Assembly (NCBI RefSeq): GCF_035594125.1
Contig: NC_087190.1
Coordinates: 7,677,539-7,741,538, forward strand
Source of the DNA: Scylla paramamosain
Taxonomy: Eukaryota > Arthropoda > Malacostraca > Decapoda > Portunidae
Length of the DNA stretch: 64,000 nt
Reading direction: 5' to 3'
In this document: positions 13,086 to 28,394 of the stretch, in pieces
How the letters are laid out: each line of letters starts with the position of its first letter
Position numbering within the stretch: position 1 is the first letter of the stretch
Translations under genes and position numbers: made by a program
The notes under the pieces: model-generated
Databases searched by the model: none
Told to the model about the DNA's origin: nothing
Seen by the model: only the letters and a program-made list of their open reading frames with translations

Positions 13086-16000
13086 TTTCATGTATATGTG
13101 TATACGAACTTGTTAACCACAAAACAGTAAAAAGCATGAAAACTTCCCTATACTGGAAAAGCAAAAAACAACATTCCCCAAAAAACGTATTTTTGGGGGT
13201 ATTTTTCAGCTACTTACGTACAAAAACGCTGAAATGCTTGCAAAATACCCTTCATGGAAAAAACAAATAACCTTACCAGAAACTAGTATTTCATTTTATT
13301 TCTTAAGCTTGTCACGTACAAAAGTGCCAAAATGCATGCAAAGTGCACTATATATGGATACGAAAGTACATTACGAGAAACGTGCAGTATGAGTGTTTTC
13401 AACTTATTAGGTACCAAAACGCTAAAGCGAGTGAATAGCACTCTATATGGAGAAACAAAAACGCTAAAATGCATGCAAAGCATCATATATGAAGGAAAAT
13501 ACGACACTTCTAGAAACGTGTTTTTTCAGTGTTCGTAAGCGTATTAGGTACCAAAATGCTAAAAAGCAAGGAAAGAACCATACATGGGAAAACAAAACAT
13601 TACAAATCAGTTTTTTTATTGTTTTGAGCTACTTACATGCTAAAACGCAAAGGCGCATGCAAAACACCTTTTACGGAGAAACAAGAAAACGTATATTTTT
13701 AATGTTTTAAGCTAATTACGTAAAAAAATTCAAAATTCATGTAAAGTTCCCAATATGGGGAAACGAAAAGACATTACGGGAAACGTATATTATAAGTGTT
13801 TTACACCTTATTAGGTTAAAAATACGAAAATGCATGAATACCACTTTATATGGAGTAACAGAGCAACATTACTAAAAACGTGTATTTTGTTTGTTTTCAC
13901 AATGTTATGTACCAAAACGTCGAAATTCATGCAAAGTGCAATGTATGGGAAAAACGAAACTAAATTTCCAGAAACGTGAAATTTGAGTGTTTATGAGCGT
14001 GTTAGGCACTAAAACTCTAAAAAATAAAAATGGAAAGCATCCTATATGGAAATACAAAACAAAATTGCAAAAAAATAGTATTTTTTTTTTTATGTGTTTT
14101 TGAGCTACTTCTATATCAAAACGTTTGAACAGACGCAAAACACGCTTTATGGAGAAACAAAATAACAATACAAAAAAATATATATTTTCAGTGTTTTTGA
14201 GGTATGTAAGTAGAATAACGCCGAAATGTATGAAAAGTTCCCTATGCCGGGAAACGAAGACATTTCGAGAAACGTGTATTATGAGAGCTTTTCAGCTTTT
14301 TAGCTACCAAACACAAAGGCACCTTAATAGTATTCTATATGGAGAAACAAAACAACATGAATGAAAATATATATTTTGAGTGGTTTTCATATTATTAGGT
14401 ACCAAAACGCAAAAATACATGCAAAGACCTATAAAAGACAACACAAAACGACATTACAAGAAACCTATGTTTTGAGAGTGTTTCTACGTGTTAGGCACCA
14501 AAACGCTAAGAAGTATGAAAAGAGCACTATGTTGGAAGGGAAAAAGAAATAACCAACAAAGTGACTTTTCACGTGTTTGGAAGTTTTTTAAATTTATAAT
14601 GTACCACAACGAAAAAACAAGCAAAACACCCTTCCTGCAGAAATATAAAACATTACCAAAAACGAGCATTTCCAGCGATTTTTGAGCTTGTTATGTACAA
14701 AAGCGTCAAAATGCATATCAAGTGCCCTATATAAGAAAACAAAAAGACATTAAGAGAAACCAGTATTATGAGTTTTTTTTTTTTTTTTAGCTTATTAGGT
14801 AGCAAAACAATAAAACGTATGATTTGCATTATGTATGGAGAAACCGTGTATTTTAAGTATATTTAGTGTTGGTAGGTATCAAAACGCCAAAATGCATGCA
14901 AAGAACCCGATATGGGGAAAATAAACGACATTTCCGGAAACATGACTTTTGAGAGTTTATGAGTGTGTTAGGCACAAAAAGCTCTTAAAAGCATGGAAAG
15001 TACCGTAAATGGGAAAACATTGTTTTGAGCTACTTACGTACCAAACCGCTAAAATGGTTGCAAAACACACTTTATGGAGAAACTCAACAGCTTTACCAAA
15101 AACATGCATTTTGCATGCCTGTTACGTAAAAAACGATAAAATACATGCAAATAACCCTAAAAGGGGAAAAGAAAACATTAAAAGAAACGTATATTTTGAG
15201 TGGTATTGAGCTTCATAGGTAACAGAACACTAAAACGTATGAATAATACTCTATATGGAGAAACAGAACAAGATTAACCAAAACATGTGTTTTAAGGCTT
15301 TTTTCACGTTATTAGGTACCGCAACGCGAAAATGCATGCAAAGAATACTATATGGGGAAAGGAAACATTTCAAGAAACATGTCCTTTCAGTGTTTATGAG
15401 CGTGTTAGGTACCAAGAAGCTAAAAACCAAGGAAAGCACCCTATAGGAGAAAACAAAAGATTACAAAAACTTTTCTTCTCAGTGCTTATGAGCTACTTAC
15501 ATACAAAAACACTTAAACGCATCCAAAACGCCTTTTTTTTTTAGAAAAACTGAATAACATTACCAAAAAAGTGTATTTTCAATGTTTTGAGCTTCTTAAC
15601 CCCCCCCAAAAAAAAACATAAAAAGTAACCAAAGGCATTACGAGAAACTTATATTAAGAGCGTTTTTGAGCTTCTCAGGTACCAAAACGCGAAAATGCAT
15701 GAATAATACTCTCTTTGGAGAAACACAACAATATTAGATACCAAAACGCTAAAAAGCAACGAAAACTCTCTATTTGGAAAAGCAAAACATTACCAAAAGC
15801 GTGTCTTTTGAGAGTTTTTATAGCTACTTACGTACCAAAACGCTAAAATGCATGCAAAACACATTTTATGGAGAAACAGAATAACATTACCAGAAACGTG
15901 TATTTTGAGTTTTTTTTTTTATCTTACGTATAAAAAAAAAAGCAAAAATGCATGCAAAGTATCCTAAATGGCGATACGAAAAGAATTAAAAAGACACTTC

Positions 16001-16695
16001 ATTTATCAGTGTTTTGAGATTCTTAGGTAGCAAAATGCACAAACGCATGTATGACATTATATATGAAGAAACAAGAACATTACCGAAAACGTATATTTTG
16101 AGTATTTTTCACATTGTTACGTAACAAAAACGCCAAAAATTAATGGAAATCACCCAATATGGATAAAATAATGGATATTACGAGAAAGATGTATTTTTAG
16201 TGTCTTTGAGCGTCTTAGGTACCAAACGCAAAAACTATTTAGTACCACTGTATATGGAGAAACAGAACATTACCAAAAACGTTTATTTTGAGTGTTTTTC
16301 ACAATTTTATGTACCAAAACGTCAAAATGCCTCCAGAGCACCATCTATGGGGAGATGAAACGACATTTCCAGAAACATGTCTTTTAAGTGTTGATGAACG
16401 TATTAGGTACCAAAGTTATTAAAAAAAAAAAAAACATTGAAAGCTACCTATATGAAAGAACAAGACAACCAAAAATTTATCTTTTGGGTATTTTCAGCTA
16501 CTTACGTACCATAACGCTGAGATGTATGCAAAACACCCTTTGCATGAGGAAACGAACAGACATTAGAAGAAACTTTTATACTGATTGTTTTTTTTTTTTT
16601 ATTTCTTAGGTACCAAGTCCTATTTGACGCATTGAAGAGCACTCTATATGGAGAAAAGAACAAAATTACCAAAAATGTTAGGTACGAAAGCACTC
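13086..16695 (+). repeat. Type I satellite array, forward; cleanest 5-monomer HOR
   Basis: Forward monomers start after a poly-T run at 13074-13088. A complete A-B-C-D-E cycle can be followed from about 13726 to 14203, where the next A begins, giving an HOR period of about 479 bp (five times about 96). Further cycles follow, with single monomers lost or expanded by T runs (14093, 14770, 15907, 16580). A C run (15601-15607) marks a damaged monomer. No gene seen. Confidence 0.9.
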
Positions 16696-17930
16696 TATAA
16701 AGAGTGTTATTTGTGGGTTTTAGCTTTTTCATACTTAACGAACTTAAAAAAAACTCATAATACACGTTTCTCGTAACGTCCTTTCATTTTCCAAACATAG
16801 GGTTATTTGCATGTATTTAAGCTTTTTTATAGGTAACATGATCAAAAACACTCAAAATACATGTTTTTGGTAATGTTATTCCGTTTCTCCGTAAAGGGTG
16901 TTCTGCATGCGTTTTAGCGTTTTGATATGTAAGGAGCTTAGAAACACTTAAAGGCAAGTTCTTGGTAAAAGTTTGTTTTATTCCCATGTCATGTGATTAC
17001 CCTGCTTTTTAGTGCTTTATTGCCTATCACGCTCAAAAACACTCAAAAGACACTTTTCTGGTAATGTCATTTTTTCCCACATAAAGCTAGTTTCGCATGC
17101 AATTTGGGGTTTTGGTAACTAAGAAGTTGAAAAACAGTCAAAATACACGCATTTCATAAGGTTGTTCTGTATTCTTAATTAAGAGTGTTATTCCTGAGTT
17201 TCAGCATTTTGGTATCTAAGAAAATTCTTTATATACACGAGTTTTTGCGTTTTTTGCCTTGTGGTTCTTGTGAAACTATAAAACACTCATTATACACGTT
17301 TCTCGTAATGTCCTTTTGTTTCCCAATATAGACTGCTTTCCATCCATTTTCACTTTTTTTGTAGGTAAGAAGCTCGAAAACATTCATAATATACCTTTTG
17401 GAATTCTATTTCTTCATATTCGTTGGTTTGCATCCGTTTTAGCGTTTTTCTACGTAAAACACTGAAAAGACACTTTTTCAGTAATTTTGTGATGGATTCC
17501 CATTTTGAGTGACTTCCATATTATTTATCATTTTGGTGCCTAACATGCTAGAAAACACTCAAGACAGGATTCTGGTAAAGTCGTTTAATTTCCCAATATA
17601 GGTGGCTTTGCATGCACTTTAGGGTTTGGTACATAACAGTCCGAAAAAAAAGCTAAAATTACCTTTTTTTCATAATATTCTTTTTTCACATAATTTTCCT
17701 GAATTTTGCCACAATTTTGGCATCTCGGTACCTATGAAGATGAATAACAAAAAAAAAAATCCAATTTTTTTATTTATTTTTTTCTCTCTTTTAAGAGTTA
17801 TTTTGGGGTTTTAGGTTTTTGGTATTTAAAAAAAAATTAAAAACACTTATAATACACGTTTCTCGAAATGTTCTTTCGTTTCCCAAACATAAGGTTCTTT
17901 GCATGTATTTAATTAGCGTTTTTATAGGTA
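16696..17930 (-). repeat. Single inverted type III HOR unit
   Basis: Just over one type III unit on the reverse strand, flanked on both sides by forward type I DNA. It starts at CACTCTATAAAGAGTGTTAT, a near-palindromic junction. It then runs through reversed B'', A'' (TATAGGTAACATGATC), E'', D'' (CTGCTTTTTAGTGCTTTATT), C'' and so on to the spacer marker GGTACCTATGAAG at 17727-17739, followed by the T-rich spacer and another reversed B''/A''. It ends where TTTATAGGTA meets AAATGCATGCAAAACACC. Confidence 0.88.
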
Positions 17931-18859
17931 AAATGCATGCAAAACACCGTTTATGCAGAAACAGAATAACATTACCACAAACAAGTATTTTGAGTGTTTT
18001 TGAGCTTGTTACAGAATAACACCAAAATATATAAAAAGTATACTATGTGGGGAAACAAAAAAGACATTAGAAAAAAAGTGTATTATAAGTGTTTTTGAGA
18101 TTCCCAGGTACCGAAATGCGAAACCGCGTTAATACCACCTTATACAAAGAAACAAAACAACATTATCAAAAACCGCGTAATTTGAGTTTTTTTTTTTTCC
18201 ACATTGTTAAGTACCAATATATTTGGAAACGATACTACATTTCAAGAAATGTGTTTTTTTTTTTTTGTGTGTTTAAAATGCAATGGTAAACACCCTAAAT
18301 GGGAATAGAAAACAACTTTACCAAAAAACGTGTCTTTTGAGTGTTTTTCAGCGTCTTACGTACCGAAACCCTAAAAAAGCATGCAAAACACCTTTTACGT
18401 AGAAGAATATCATTACCAAAAACAAGTATGTTGAGAGTTTTTTTGAGTTTGTTGCATACAAAAACATTAAAATGGATGCAAAATACTCTTAATAGGTAGA
18501 CGTAATGACATTACGAAAAACATGTATTATAATTTTTTTTTTTTTTTAACATTTTGGGTATTGAAACGCTAAACCTATAAACAGCACTCTATGAAGAAAC
18601 AGAACAACATTAACAAAAACGTGTGTTTTGGGCATATTTCACATTATTCGCTACCGAAACGCCAAAATGCATGGAAAGCCCTTGATATGGGGAAATGAAA
18701 TTGTTACAAGAAAGCATGTTTCGAAACGTAAAGACTTTACGAGAAACGTGTATTATGAAAGTTTTTGGTTCTTAGGGACAAAAGCGCTAAAACGCATGAA
18801 TAACACTTGATATGAAGACACATAACATTATTAATAACATATATTTTGAGTCTATTTCG
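17931..18859 (+). repeat. Type I satellite array, forward, short block
   Basis: About nine forward monomers in type I order between two strand switches. It begins in the middle of an E monomer (AAATGCATGCAAAACACC). One C monomer near 18245 and the B monomer near 18533 carry long T runs. The right junction is TCTATTTCG followed by CTCAAAAAGACC. No gene seen. Confidence 0.83.
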
Positions 18860-21800
18860 CTCAAAAAGACCGAAGAGAAACGTTTTTGGTAATGATGTTT
18901 CTTTTTTCCATATAGGGTACTTTTCATGCTTTTTTAACCGTTTTGGTGCCTAACACGCTCATACACACTCAAAAAACACATTTCTGGATATATCGTTTCC
19001 TTTTCCTATAAAGTGTGCTTTGCGTACATTTTGGCATTTTGGTACCTAACCATGTGAAATACACTCAAAATGCAAGTTTTTATAATGTTAATTTTCTCCA
19101 TATATTTAGGCGTTTTAGCGTTTTAGTACCTAAGAAACTGAAAAAAAAAACACACATAACACAAGTTTCTCGTAATGCGTTTTTGTTTCCTCAGATCGTG
19201 TAATCAAGGATTTTGGCGTTTTTCTAGGTAATAAGCTCAAAAACTCTCGAAATACTTGGTTTCAGTAATATTATCATGTTTTCTACATGAAGGGTGTTTG
19301 CATGCATTTTTGCGTTTTGGTACTTAACAAGATCATAATCACTCAAAAAACATGTTCCTGGAAATGTCTTTTTTTTTTTTTTCCTCATATACGGTACCTT
19401 ACATGTATTTATGCATTTAATTACTTAACATTGTAAAAGAATACACAAAGCACGTTTGTTTTTTCTTTTGATGTTGTTCTGTTTCTCCATTTAGTGTGTT
19501 ATTACAGGGTTTTCGCGTTTTCGTAGACAGGAAACTCAAAAACACTCATAACACACATTTCTCGCAATATCTTTTCATTTCCTCATTTATTGCATGCATT
19601 TTGGCGATTTTGTACATAACAAGCTCAAAAGCATTTAAATACTTGTTTTTGTTAAGGTTATTCTCTTTCTATTTAAAAGGGTGTTTTCCATTCGTTTTAT
19701 GGTTTTTGTACATAAATAGCTCAAAAACACACCAAACACACGTTTTTAGAAATGTTGTTTTGCTTTCTCCATAGAGGAACTTTTCCGTGCCTTTTAGCGT
19801 TTTTGTGCCTAACACGCTCATAAACACACACACAAAAAAGAAAAAAATACATGTTTCTGGAATTGTCGTTTCGTTTCCCTAGAGAGGACACTTTGCATGC
19901 ATTATGGCGTTTTTGCTATCTTACAATGTGAAATAAAACTCAAAAATCACGTTTTTTAGTAAGTGTTTTTATCTTACTTTTTTTTTCCATATAAAGTAAT
20001 ACTATTTATGTCTTTTAGCGTTTTGGTACCTAAAAAGCTTAAAAACACTGATAATACACTTTTCTTGTAATGTCTTTTCGTTTCTTCATATTAGGTACTT
20101 TGCATACATTTTGACGTTTTCGTAGTTAACATTCTGAAAACCCTTAAAATACTCGTTTTTTTTCGTAATTTTATTGTGTTTCTCCATAAATCATGTTTCA
20201 CGTCCGTTTTAGCTTTTTGGTACGTAAGTAGCTCAAAACATTTTGGTGCCTAACACGATCATAAACACTCAACAGACACGTTTCACGAAATATCATTTTC
20301 TTTCCCAACTATAGCCTATTTTTTCCTGTTTTTTTGGCTTTTTGGCACGTAATAATGTGTAATACACATAAAACACAAGTTTTTGGTAATGTTTTTTTTT
20401 TCCATTGAGTATTATTAATACCTTTTAACATTTTTGGTACCTAAGAAGCTCAAAAGCACTAATAATACACGTTTCAGGTAATGCACTTTCGTTTCCCATA
20501 GTGTACTTTGTGTGCATTTTGTCGTTTTTGTAACAAACTCAAAAACTTTTTTTTTTCGCAAATATATAATGTTTCGCCATAAATGTTTTTTTTTTTTTCA
20601 TGCGTTTTAGCATTATGACACGTAATTACCTGAAAACACTGAAAAGAGACGGTTTCGGTGACGTTTTGTTATCCATATAGGGTGTTTTTTTTTTTATTTT
20701 ATTTTTATTTTTTTTTGTCGTTTTGGTACTTAACACGCTAATAAACTCATAAAAGACACGTTACTAAAAATTTAATTTCTTTTCCCTATATAGGGATCGT
20801 TGGATGCATTTTGGTGTTTTGGTATCTATGAATGTGAAAAAAAAAAGCACTCAAAACACGTATTCGGTAATGTTGTTTTGTATCTTCATATAGAATGTTA
20901 TTCGTGGTTTATTGCGTTTTGGTACCTAAGAAGCTCAAAAACATTCATAACACGTTTCTTGTAATGCCTTTTCGTTTCTCCATATAAAATTTTCGTACCT
21001 AAGAAGGATGTATTTTAGCGTTTTTCCACCTAAGCTCACAAAATACCCCCCAAAAAATTTGTTTTTGGTAATATTAGACTTTTTCTCCATAAAGTGTGTT
21101 TTGCATGCGTTTTTTGCGTTTTTTGGTACGTAAAATACTGAAAAAAACACTCAAAGGACACGGTTCTTGGTACTATTATTGTTTTTTTTTTTTCATATAG
21201 AAGGTTATTCATGCGTTTTAGAGTTTGGTACTTAAGAAGTTCAAAAAACAGATTTCTCGTAAAGACTTTTCGTTTCTCCATATCGAGTGCTTTGCATGCA
21301 TTTCGTTATATCTCCTAATAATGTGAAATACATTTAAAATACACTTTTTTGGTATCAATCTTTTTCTCCAAATAAAGCGCTATTCATGCGTTTTAACGTT
21401 TTGGTACCTAAGAAGCTAAAAAAAAAAATAATGATAAACGTTTCTTGTAATGTCGTTTTGGTTCCCTATATAGGATAGTTTGTATGCATTTTGGTGTTTT
21501 TGACGTATAAAATAACTCAAAAACACTCGATACTTATTTTCCATAAGGATTTTTTTTTACCGTTTTTTTTTAACAATTTTCCTTGCTAATACGTTAAAAA
21601 CATTGAAAATATATGATTCTGGAAACGTAGTTCTGTTTCCCCTTATAGGGATATTTCCATGCACTTCGCCGTTTTGATACCTAACAATGTTAAAAACATT
21701 CAAAATACAAGTTTTTTTTTTTTTTTAATAATTTATGTTTCTTTTATATAGTGTGATATTCATACATTTTTTTTTTTTTCTGGTTTGGTACCTAAGAAGC

Positions 21801-23045
21801 TCAAAAACAATCATAATACACGTTTCTCGTAAAGTTCTTTCGTTTCCCCTTATAAACTATTTTCCATGCAATTCAGCGTTTTTGTACGTAAAAACCTGAA
21901 CAAAAATACAAGTTTTTTGCTAAAGTTATTTTGTTTTTCCATGAAGCATTTGCATGCATTTTATCATTTTACGACGTAAGTAGCTCAAAAACTCTCAGAA
22001 GATGTTTTATTAATGTTTGTTTTACGTTTTTTTTTTTTTACAAGTTTTTTGCTAAAGTTATTTTGTTTTTCCATAAAGCATTTGCATGCGTTTTATCATT
22101 TTACGACGTAAGTAGCTCAAAAACTCTCAGAAGATGTTTTATTAATGTTTGTTTTACGTTTTTTTTTTTTTAGCATTTTTGTGCCTAGCACGCTCACAAA
22201 CACACAAAAGACCCGTTCCTTGAAATTTCGTTTCCTATCCCGATATAAGGTACTTTCCGTACATTTTGGCGTTTTGGTATCTAAGAATGTGAAAAATCAC
22301 TCAAAATACCAATACCAATTTTTGGTTATCTTATTATGTTTCTCTATATAGGGTGCTATGCATACTTTTCTCGTTTTGGTACCAAAGAAGCTCAAAAACA
22401 CTAAAAATACACGTTTCTTGTAATATCTTTTCGTTACTAGATATAGGGTAATTTACATGCATTTTGGCGTTTTCTACGTATTGAGTTGAAAAGCACTAAA
22501 ATCACGTTTCTTTTGTATTTTTTTACTATTCCTCTATACGTTTTTTTTTTTTTTCCATGCATTTTAGCGTTTTGGTACATACCTCAAAATACACTGAAAA
22601 GAGATGTATGTAGTTATATTATTTTGTTTACTCATAAAGGATGCTTACATACATTTTAGGGTTTTGGTGCTTAGCACGCTCATAAACACTCAAAAAGACA
22701 TATTGCCTAACAATATGAAATGCAGTCGAGATACATGTTTTCGATAATGCTTTTTGTGTTTCTCCATATAGAGTGTTATTCATGCACTTTAACATTTTGG
22801 TACCTAAGAACCTCAAAATACTCATAATATAAGTTTCTCATGAAGTCTTTTTGTTTCCTTATATAGGGTATTTTGCATGCATTTTCGCTTTTTCTACGTA
22901 ACGAGCTATAAAAAAAAAAAATTATGATTTTGATAATATCATTCTGTTTCTACATTAAAGTTTTTTGCATGCGTTTTAGCGTTTCGGTACGTAAAGACTC
23001 AAATGGCACGATTAATGTAATGTTTTGTTTTTCGAAATAGAGAAA
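18860..23045 (-). repeat. Type I satellite array, reverse; mostly duplication copy 2
   Basis: Reverse-orientation monomers as in 1-3902. From 19050 onward it is the second copy of the duplicated segment. The first 190 bp (18860-19049) precede the visible match and show what may lie to the left of base 1 in copy 1. No gene seen. Confidence 0.88.
21909..22172 (-). repeat. Local 132-bp tandem duplication
   Basis: CAAGTTTTTTGCTAAAGTTA begins at 21909 and again at 22041. The 132 bp between them are repeated nearly exactly, including CATTTTACGACGTAAGTAGC and the poly-T end. The corresponding place in copy 1 (2850-2990) has a single unit, so the event followed the large duplication. Confidence 0.93.
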
Positions 23046-23817
23046 TCATGTATTTTGAGTGTGTTTCACATTGTTACCCGCCAAAACGCCAAAATGCATG
23101 CAAAACCCTTTATAATTGGAAAGGAAGCGACATTTTTCAGAAAAAAAAAATAGTGGTTTGAGGGTTTCTGAGCATGTAAGGCACCAAGGTGCTTAAAATC
23201 ACTATGTATGAAAATTCAAAACATTACGAAAAAAAACGTATCTTATGAGTGTTTTCAGCTTCTTACGTACCAAAACTCTAAATAACATGCAAAAACACCC
23301 TTCATAAACACAATAACTTTATAAAAAAAAATATGTGTTTTAAATGTTTTGAGCTTGTTACGTTGAAAAGTAAAAAATGAATGCAATTTACTCTATACGG
23401 GGAAACGAGAAATTACGAGAAGCGTGTATTATGAGTTTTTTTTTTATATTCTTAGGTACCAAAATCTTAAAACGAATGAATAGTACTCTATATCGAAAAA
23501 CTAACAACATTACCAAAAACGTGTATTAGGTAGCAAAACAGCACGAGGCAATGAAGGTTCATATATGGGGAAACGAAACAGCATTACCAAAAACGTGTCT
23601 TTTCAGTGTTTTTGAGCGTGTTAGGCACCAACACGCTTAAAAGCATGGAAATCACCTTATACGAGTATAAGAATACAAAACAACGTTACGTACATGTCTT
23701 TTGAGTGTTTTTAATCTTCTTACGTACTGAAACGATAAACCCATATAAAACACAGTTCATGGTGAAACAGAATAATTTTACCATAAACAAGTATTTTGAC
23801 TGTTTTCAGGTTTTTTA
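23046..23817 (+). repeat. Type I satellite array, forward; end of duplication copy 2
   Basis: Forward monomers beginning TCATGTATTTTGAGTGTG. This is the same strand switch as at 3902, duplicated with its surroundings. It ends at the right border of the duplication, where the text changes from TTTTCAGGTTTTTT to reverse-orientation AACACTCAAAATGCACG. Confidence 0.86.
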
Positions 23818-25672
<1,855 letters not shown>

Positions 25673-25806
25673 ACCCTTTATGTTGAAACAGAATAACATA
25701 ACTAGAAACAAGTATTTTATGTGTTTTGGGGTTATTTCGTAAAAAAAAGCGCTAAAATGCTTGGAAAGTACCCTATATGGGGAAACAAAATGACATTACG
25801 AGAGAC

Positions 25807-25952
<146 letters not shown>

Positions 25953-27728
25953 TTTCCGTTTGGAAGTACCAAAAACACTGAAAAGAGTGAATAACATTTT
26001 ATATGGAGAAACAGAGCAACATTACCAAAAACGTGTATTTTGAGTGTATTTCACTTAGTTAGGTACCAAAACGCCAAAATGCATGCAAAACACCCAAAGG
26101 AAACGAAATTTCCAGGAACGTGTCATTTGAGTTTCATGAGTGTTCATGGAAAGCACCCTATATGAGAAACCAAAACAATATTATAAAGAAAACGTCTCAT
26201 AAGTGTTTTGAGGGATCTTACGTACCAAAACGCTGAAACACATGCAAAAAATCCTTTAAGGAGAAACAATATAACTTTAGCAAAAACGTGTATTTTGAGT
26301 GTTTTTGAGCTTGTTACATAGAAAAATTTAAAAATTCATGAAAAATACTTTATATGGGGAAACATCAAGCCATTACGAAAAACGTGCATTGTAGTTTTTA
26401 GATTTTTAGGTATAAAAAAGCTAAAATGCATAAATATCACTCTAAAGCAAGAAACACATTACCAAAGAAGTGTATTTTGAGTGTTTTTCACATCATCAGG
26501 TACTAAAACCGCAAAATGGAGGTAAAGCACCCTATATGGGGAAACGAAACGACATTACCAGAAACGTGTCTTTTAAGTGTTTTTGAGCATGGTAAGCACG
26601 GAAACGCTAAGAAACAGAACAACATTACCAAAAATGTATATTTTGAGTGTTTTTCACATTTTCAGCTACCAAAAATGCAAAAAAAGCATGCAAAGCCAGC
26701 TATATGGTGAAATAAAATGACATTATCAAAAACGTGTCTTTTAAGTGTTTTTATTTTCAATGCATTAACAGTAAAACGCTAAAAAGCAGTGGAATCAATC
26801 CATTTGGGGAAAAAAAGCATTGCAAAAACCTGTATTTTTAAACTTTTTTTTTACATTTTTACATAAAAAAAAAAAACGCTAAATCACATGCAAAGACCCT
26901 TTTTGGAGAAACAGAATAACATTGCCCGAAACGTTTATTTTCAGTGTTTTGAGCTTCTTACTAAGAAAAAAAAAAAAAAACACGTCAAAATGCATGCAAA
27001 GCACTCTATGAATAAACGAATGGACAATAAGTGATAAGTGTATTACGAGTGTTTTTTTGAGTTTTTAGGCACCAAAACGCAAAAAAACGTGTTTTTGGTG
27101 TTTTCCACTTTGTTAGGTTCCGAATCGCCAAAAAAAGTATACAAGGCATCCTTTATAAGGAAACAAAAGGACATTACGAGAAACGTGTATAATGAGTACC
27201 AAAACGCTAAAACGGCTCAGTAGTAGTCTATATGGACAAACAGAACAACATTACATAAAAAGAGTATTTTGACTGTATTTCGCACTTAGGTACCAAAACA
27301 CCAAAATGCATCTAAAGCCCTCTTAATGATGAAACGAAACGACATTATGTTTCTTCTGTTGCTTTTGTGTTAGAAACCAAATCACTAAAAAGGCACCATA
27401 TTAAAAAAAAAAAAAAAAAAAAACGCGTCTATAGAGTATTTTTGACCTTATGTACCAAAACGCTAAAATGCGTGCAAAACAACCATCATAAAGTAACGTG
27501 TATTTCATAAAAAAAAAATAAATAAAGAAAGAAATAAATAAAACGGCTATTTTTAGTGTTTTTCAGCTTCTTACGTACAAAAAGACCAAAATGCATCCAA
27601 AGCACTCTATATGATGAAGCAAAACGACATTACAAAAACACGTATTATGAGTGTTTTTGAGTTTCTTAGGTACCAAAACGCTACAAAGCGTGAACAGCAC
27701 TCTTAATGAAGAAAAATAATTTTTTTTT

Positions 27729-27851
<123 letters not shown>

Positions 27852-28366
27852 TTTTAACCATCTCAGGTACCAAAACGACAAAATGCATGCAAAAGCATCC
27901 TATATGGGGAACCGAAAACAGATTACGAGAAACGTGTATTATGAGTGATTTTGCGCTTCTTAGGCTCGAAAACGCTAAAACGCATGAGTAGCACACTGTT
28001 TGGAGAGACAGTACATAATTACGAAAAAAAACGTGTAATTTGAGTGTTTTTCACATTGTTACGTTATAAAATGCCAAAGTGCTTGCAAATTCCTCTTCAG
28101 GGATAAATGAAACGACATGACAAGAAAAATGTCTTTTGTATTTTTTCAACACATCCTAATTAGCATGGAAAGTATCCTATATGAGAATACAACATAACAT
28201 CACCAAAAACGTGTCTTTTAAGCATTTGCTTCTTACGTTCCAAAATGCTAAAGCACATCCAAAACACCTTTTATGGAGGAACAGAATAACATCACCAAAA
28301 ACGTGTATTTTGAGTGTTTTGAGCTTGTTACATACAAAAACACAAAAAAAAACATGCAAAGGAAAG

Positions 28367-28394
28367 GAAATTACGAAATTACGAAATTACGAAA
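28367..28394 (+). repeat. 8-bp tandem repeat (GAAATTAC), about 3.5 copies
   Basis: GAAATTAC is repeated three times and then breaks down into GAAAGAAAATTACGAG. It lies where an A monomer reads GACATTACGAGAAACG, so it is a slippage product of that ATTACGA segment. Confidence 0.9.

Larger units (their letters stand above)
19050..23817 (+). repeat. Segmental duplication, copy 2 (partner 1-4668)
   Basis: Colinear with 1-4668, about 19.05 kb downstream in the same orientation. Differences are scattered substitutions, changes in homopolymer length and some block differences. Copy 2 has an extra 132-bp tandem unit (21909-22172) that copy 1 has only once near 2850-2990. Copy 2 lacks about 70 bp present near 3515 of copy 1, and also lacks part of the C-monomer text at 4363-4385. 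The pair is therefore diverged rather than identical, which argues against a simple assembly duplicate. Confidence 0.9.

Noticed and set aside
11419..15607. G run (11419-11427) and C run (15601-15607) as G-quadruplex or regulatory sites
   Set aside because: Single homopolymer runs without the four spaced G tracts a quadruplex motif needs; they look like slippage inside monomers.
1..23817. The 4.7-kb duplication as an assembly artefact
   Set aside because: The copies differ by scattered substitutions, many homopolymer indels, a 132-bp tandem unit private to copy 2 and about 70 bp missing from it. This fits real diverged duplicates better, though read support was not checked.
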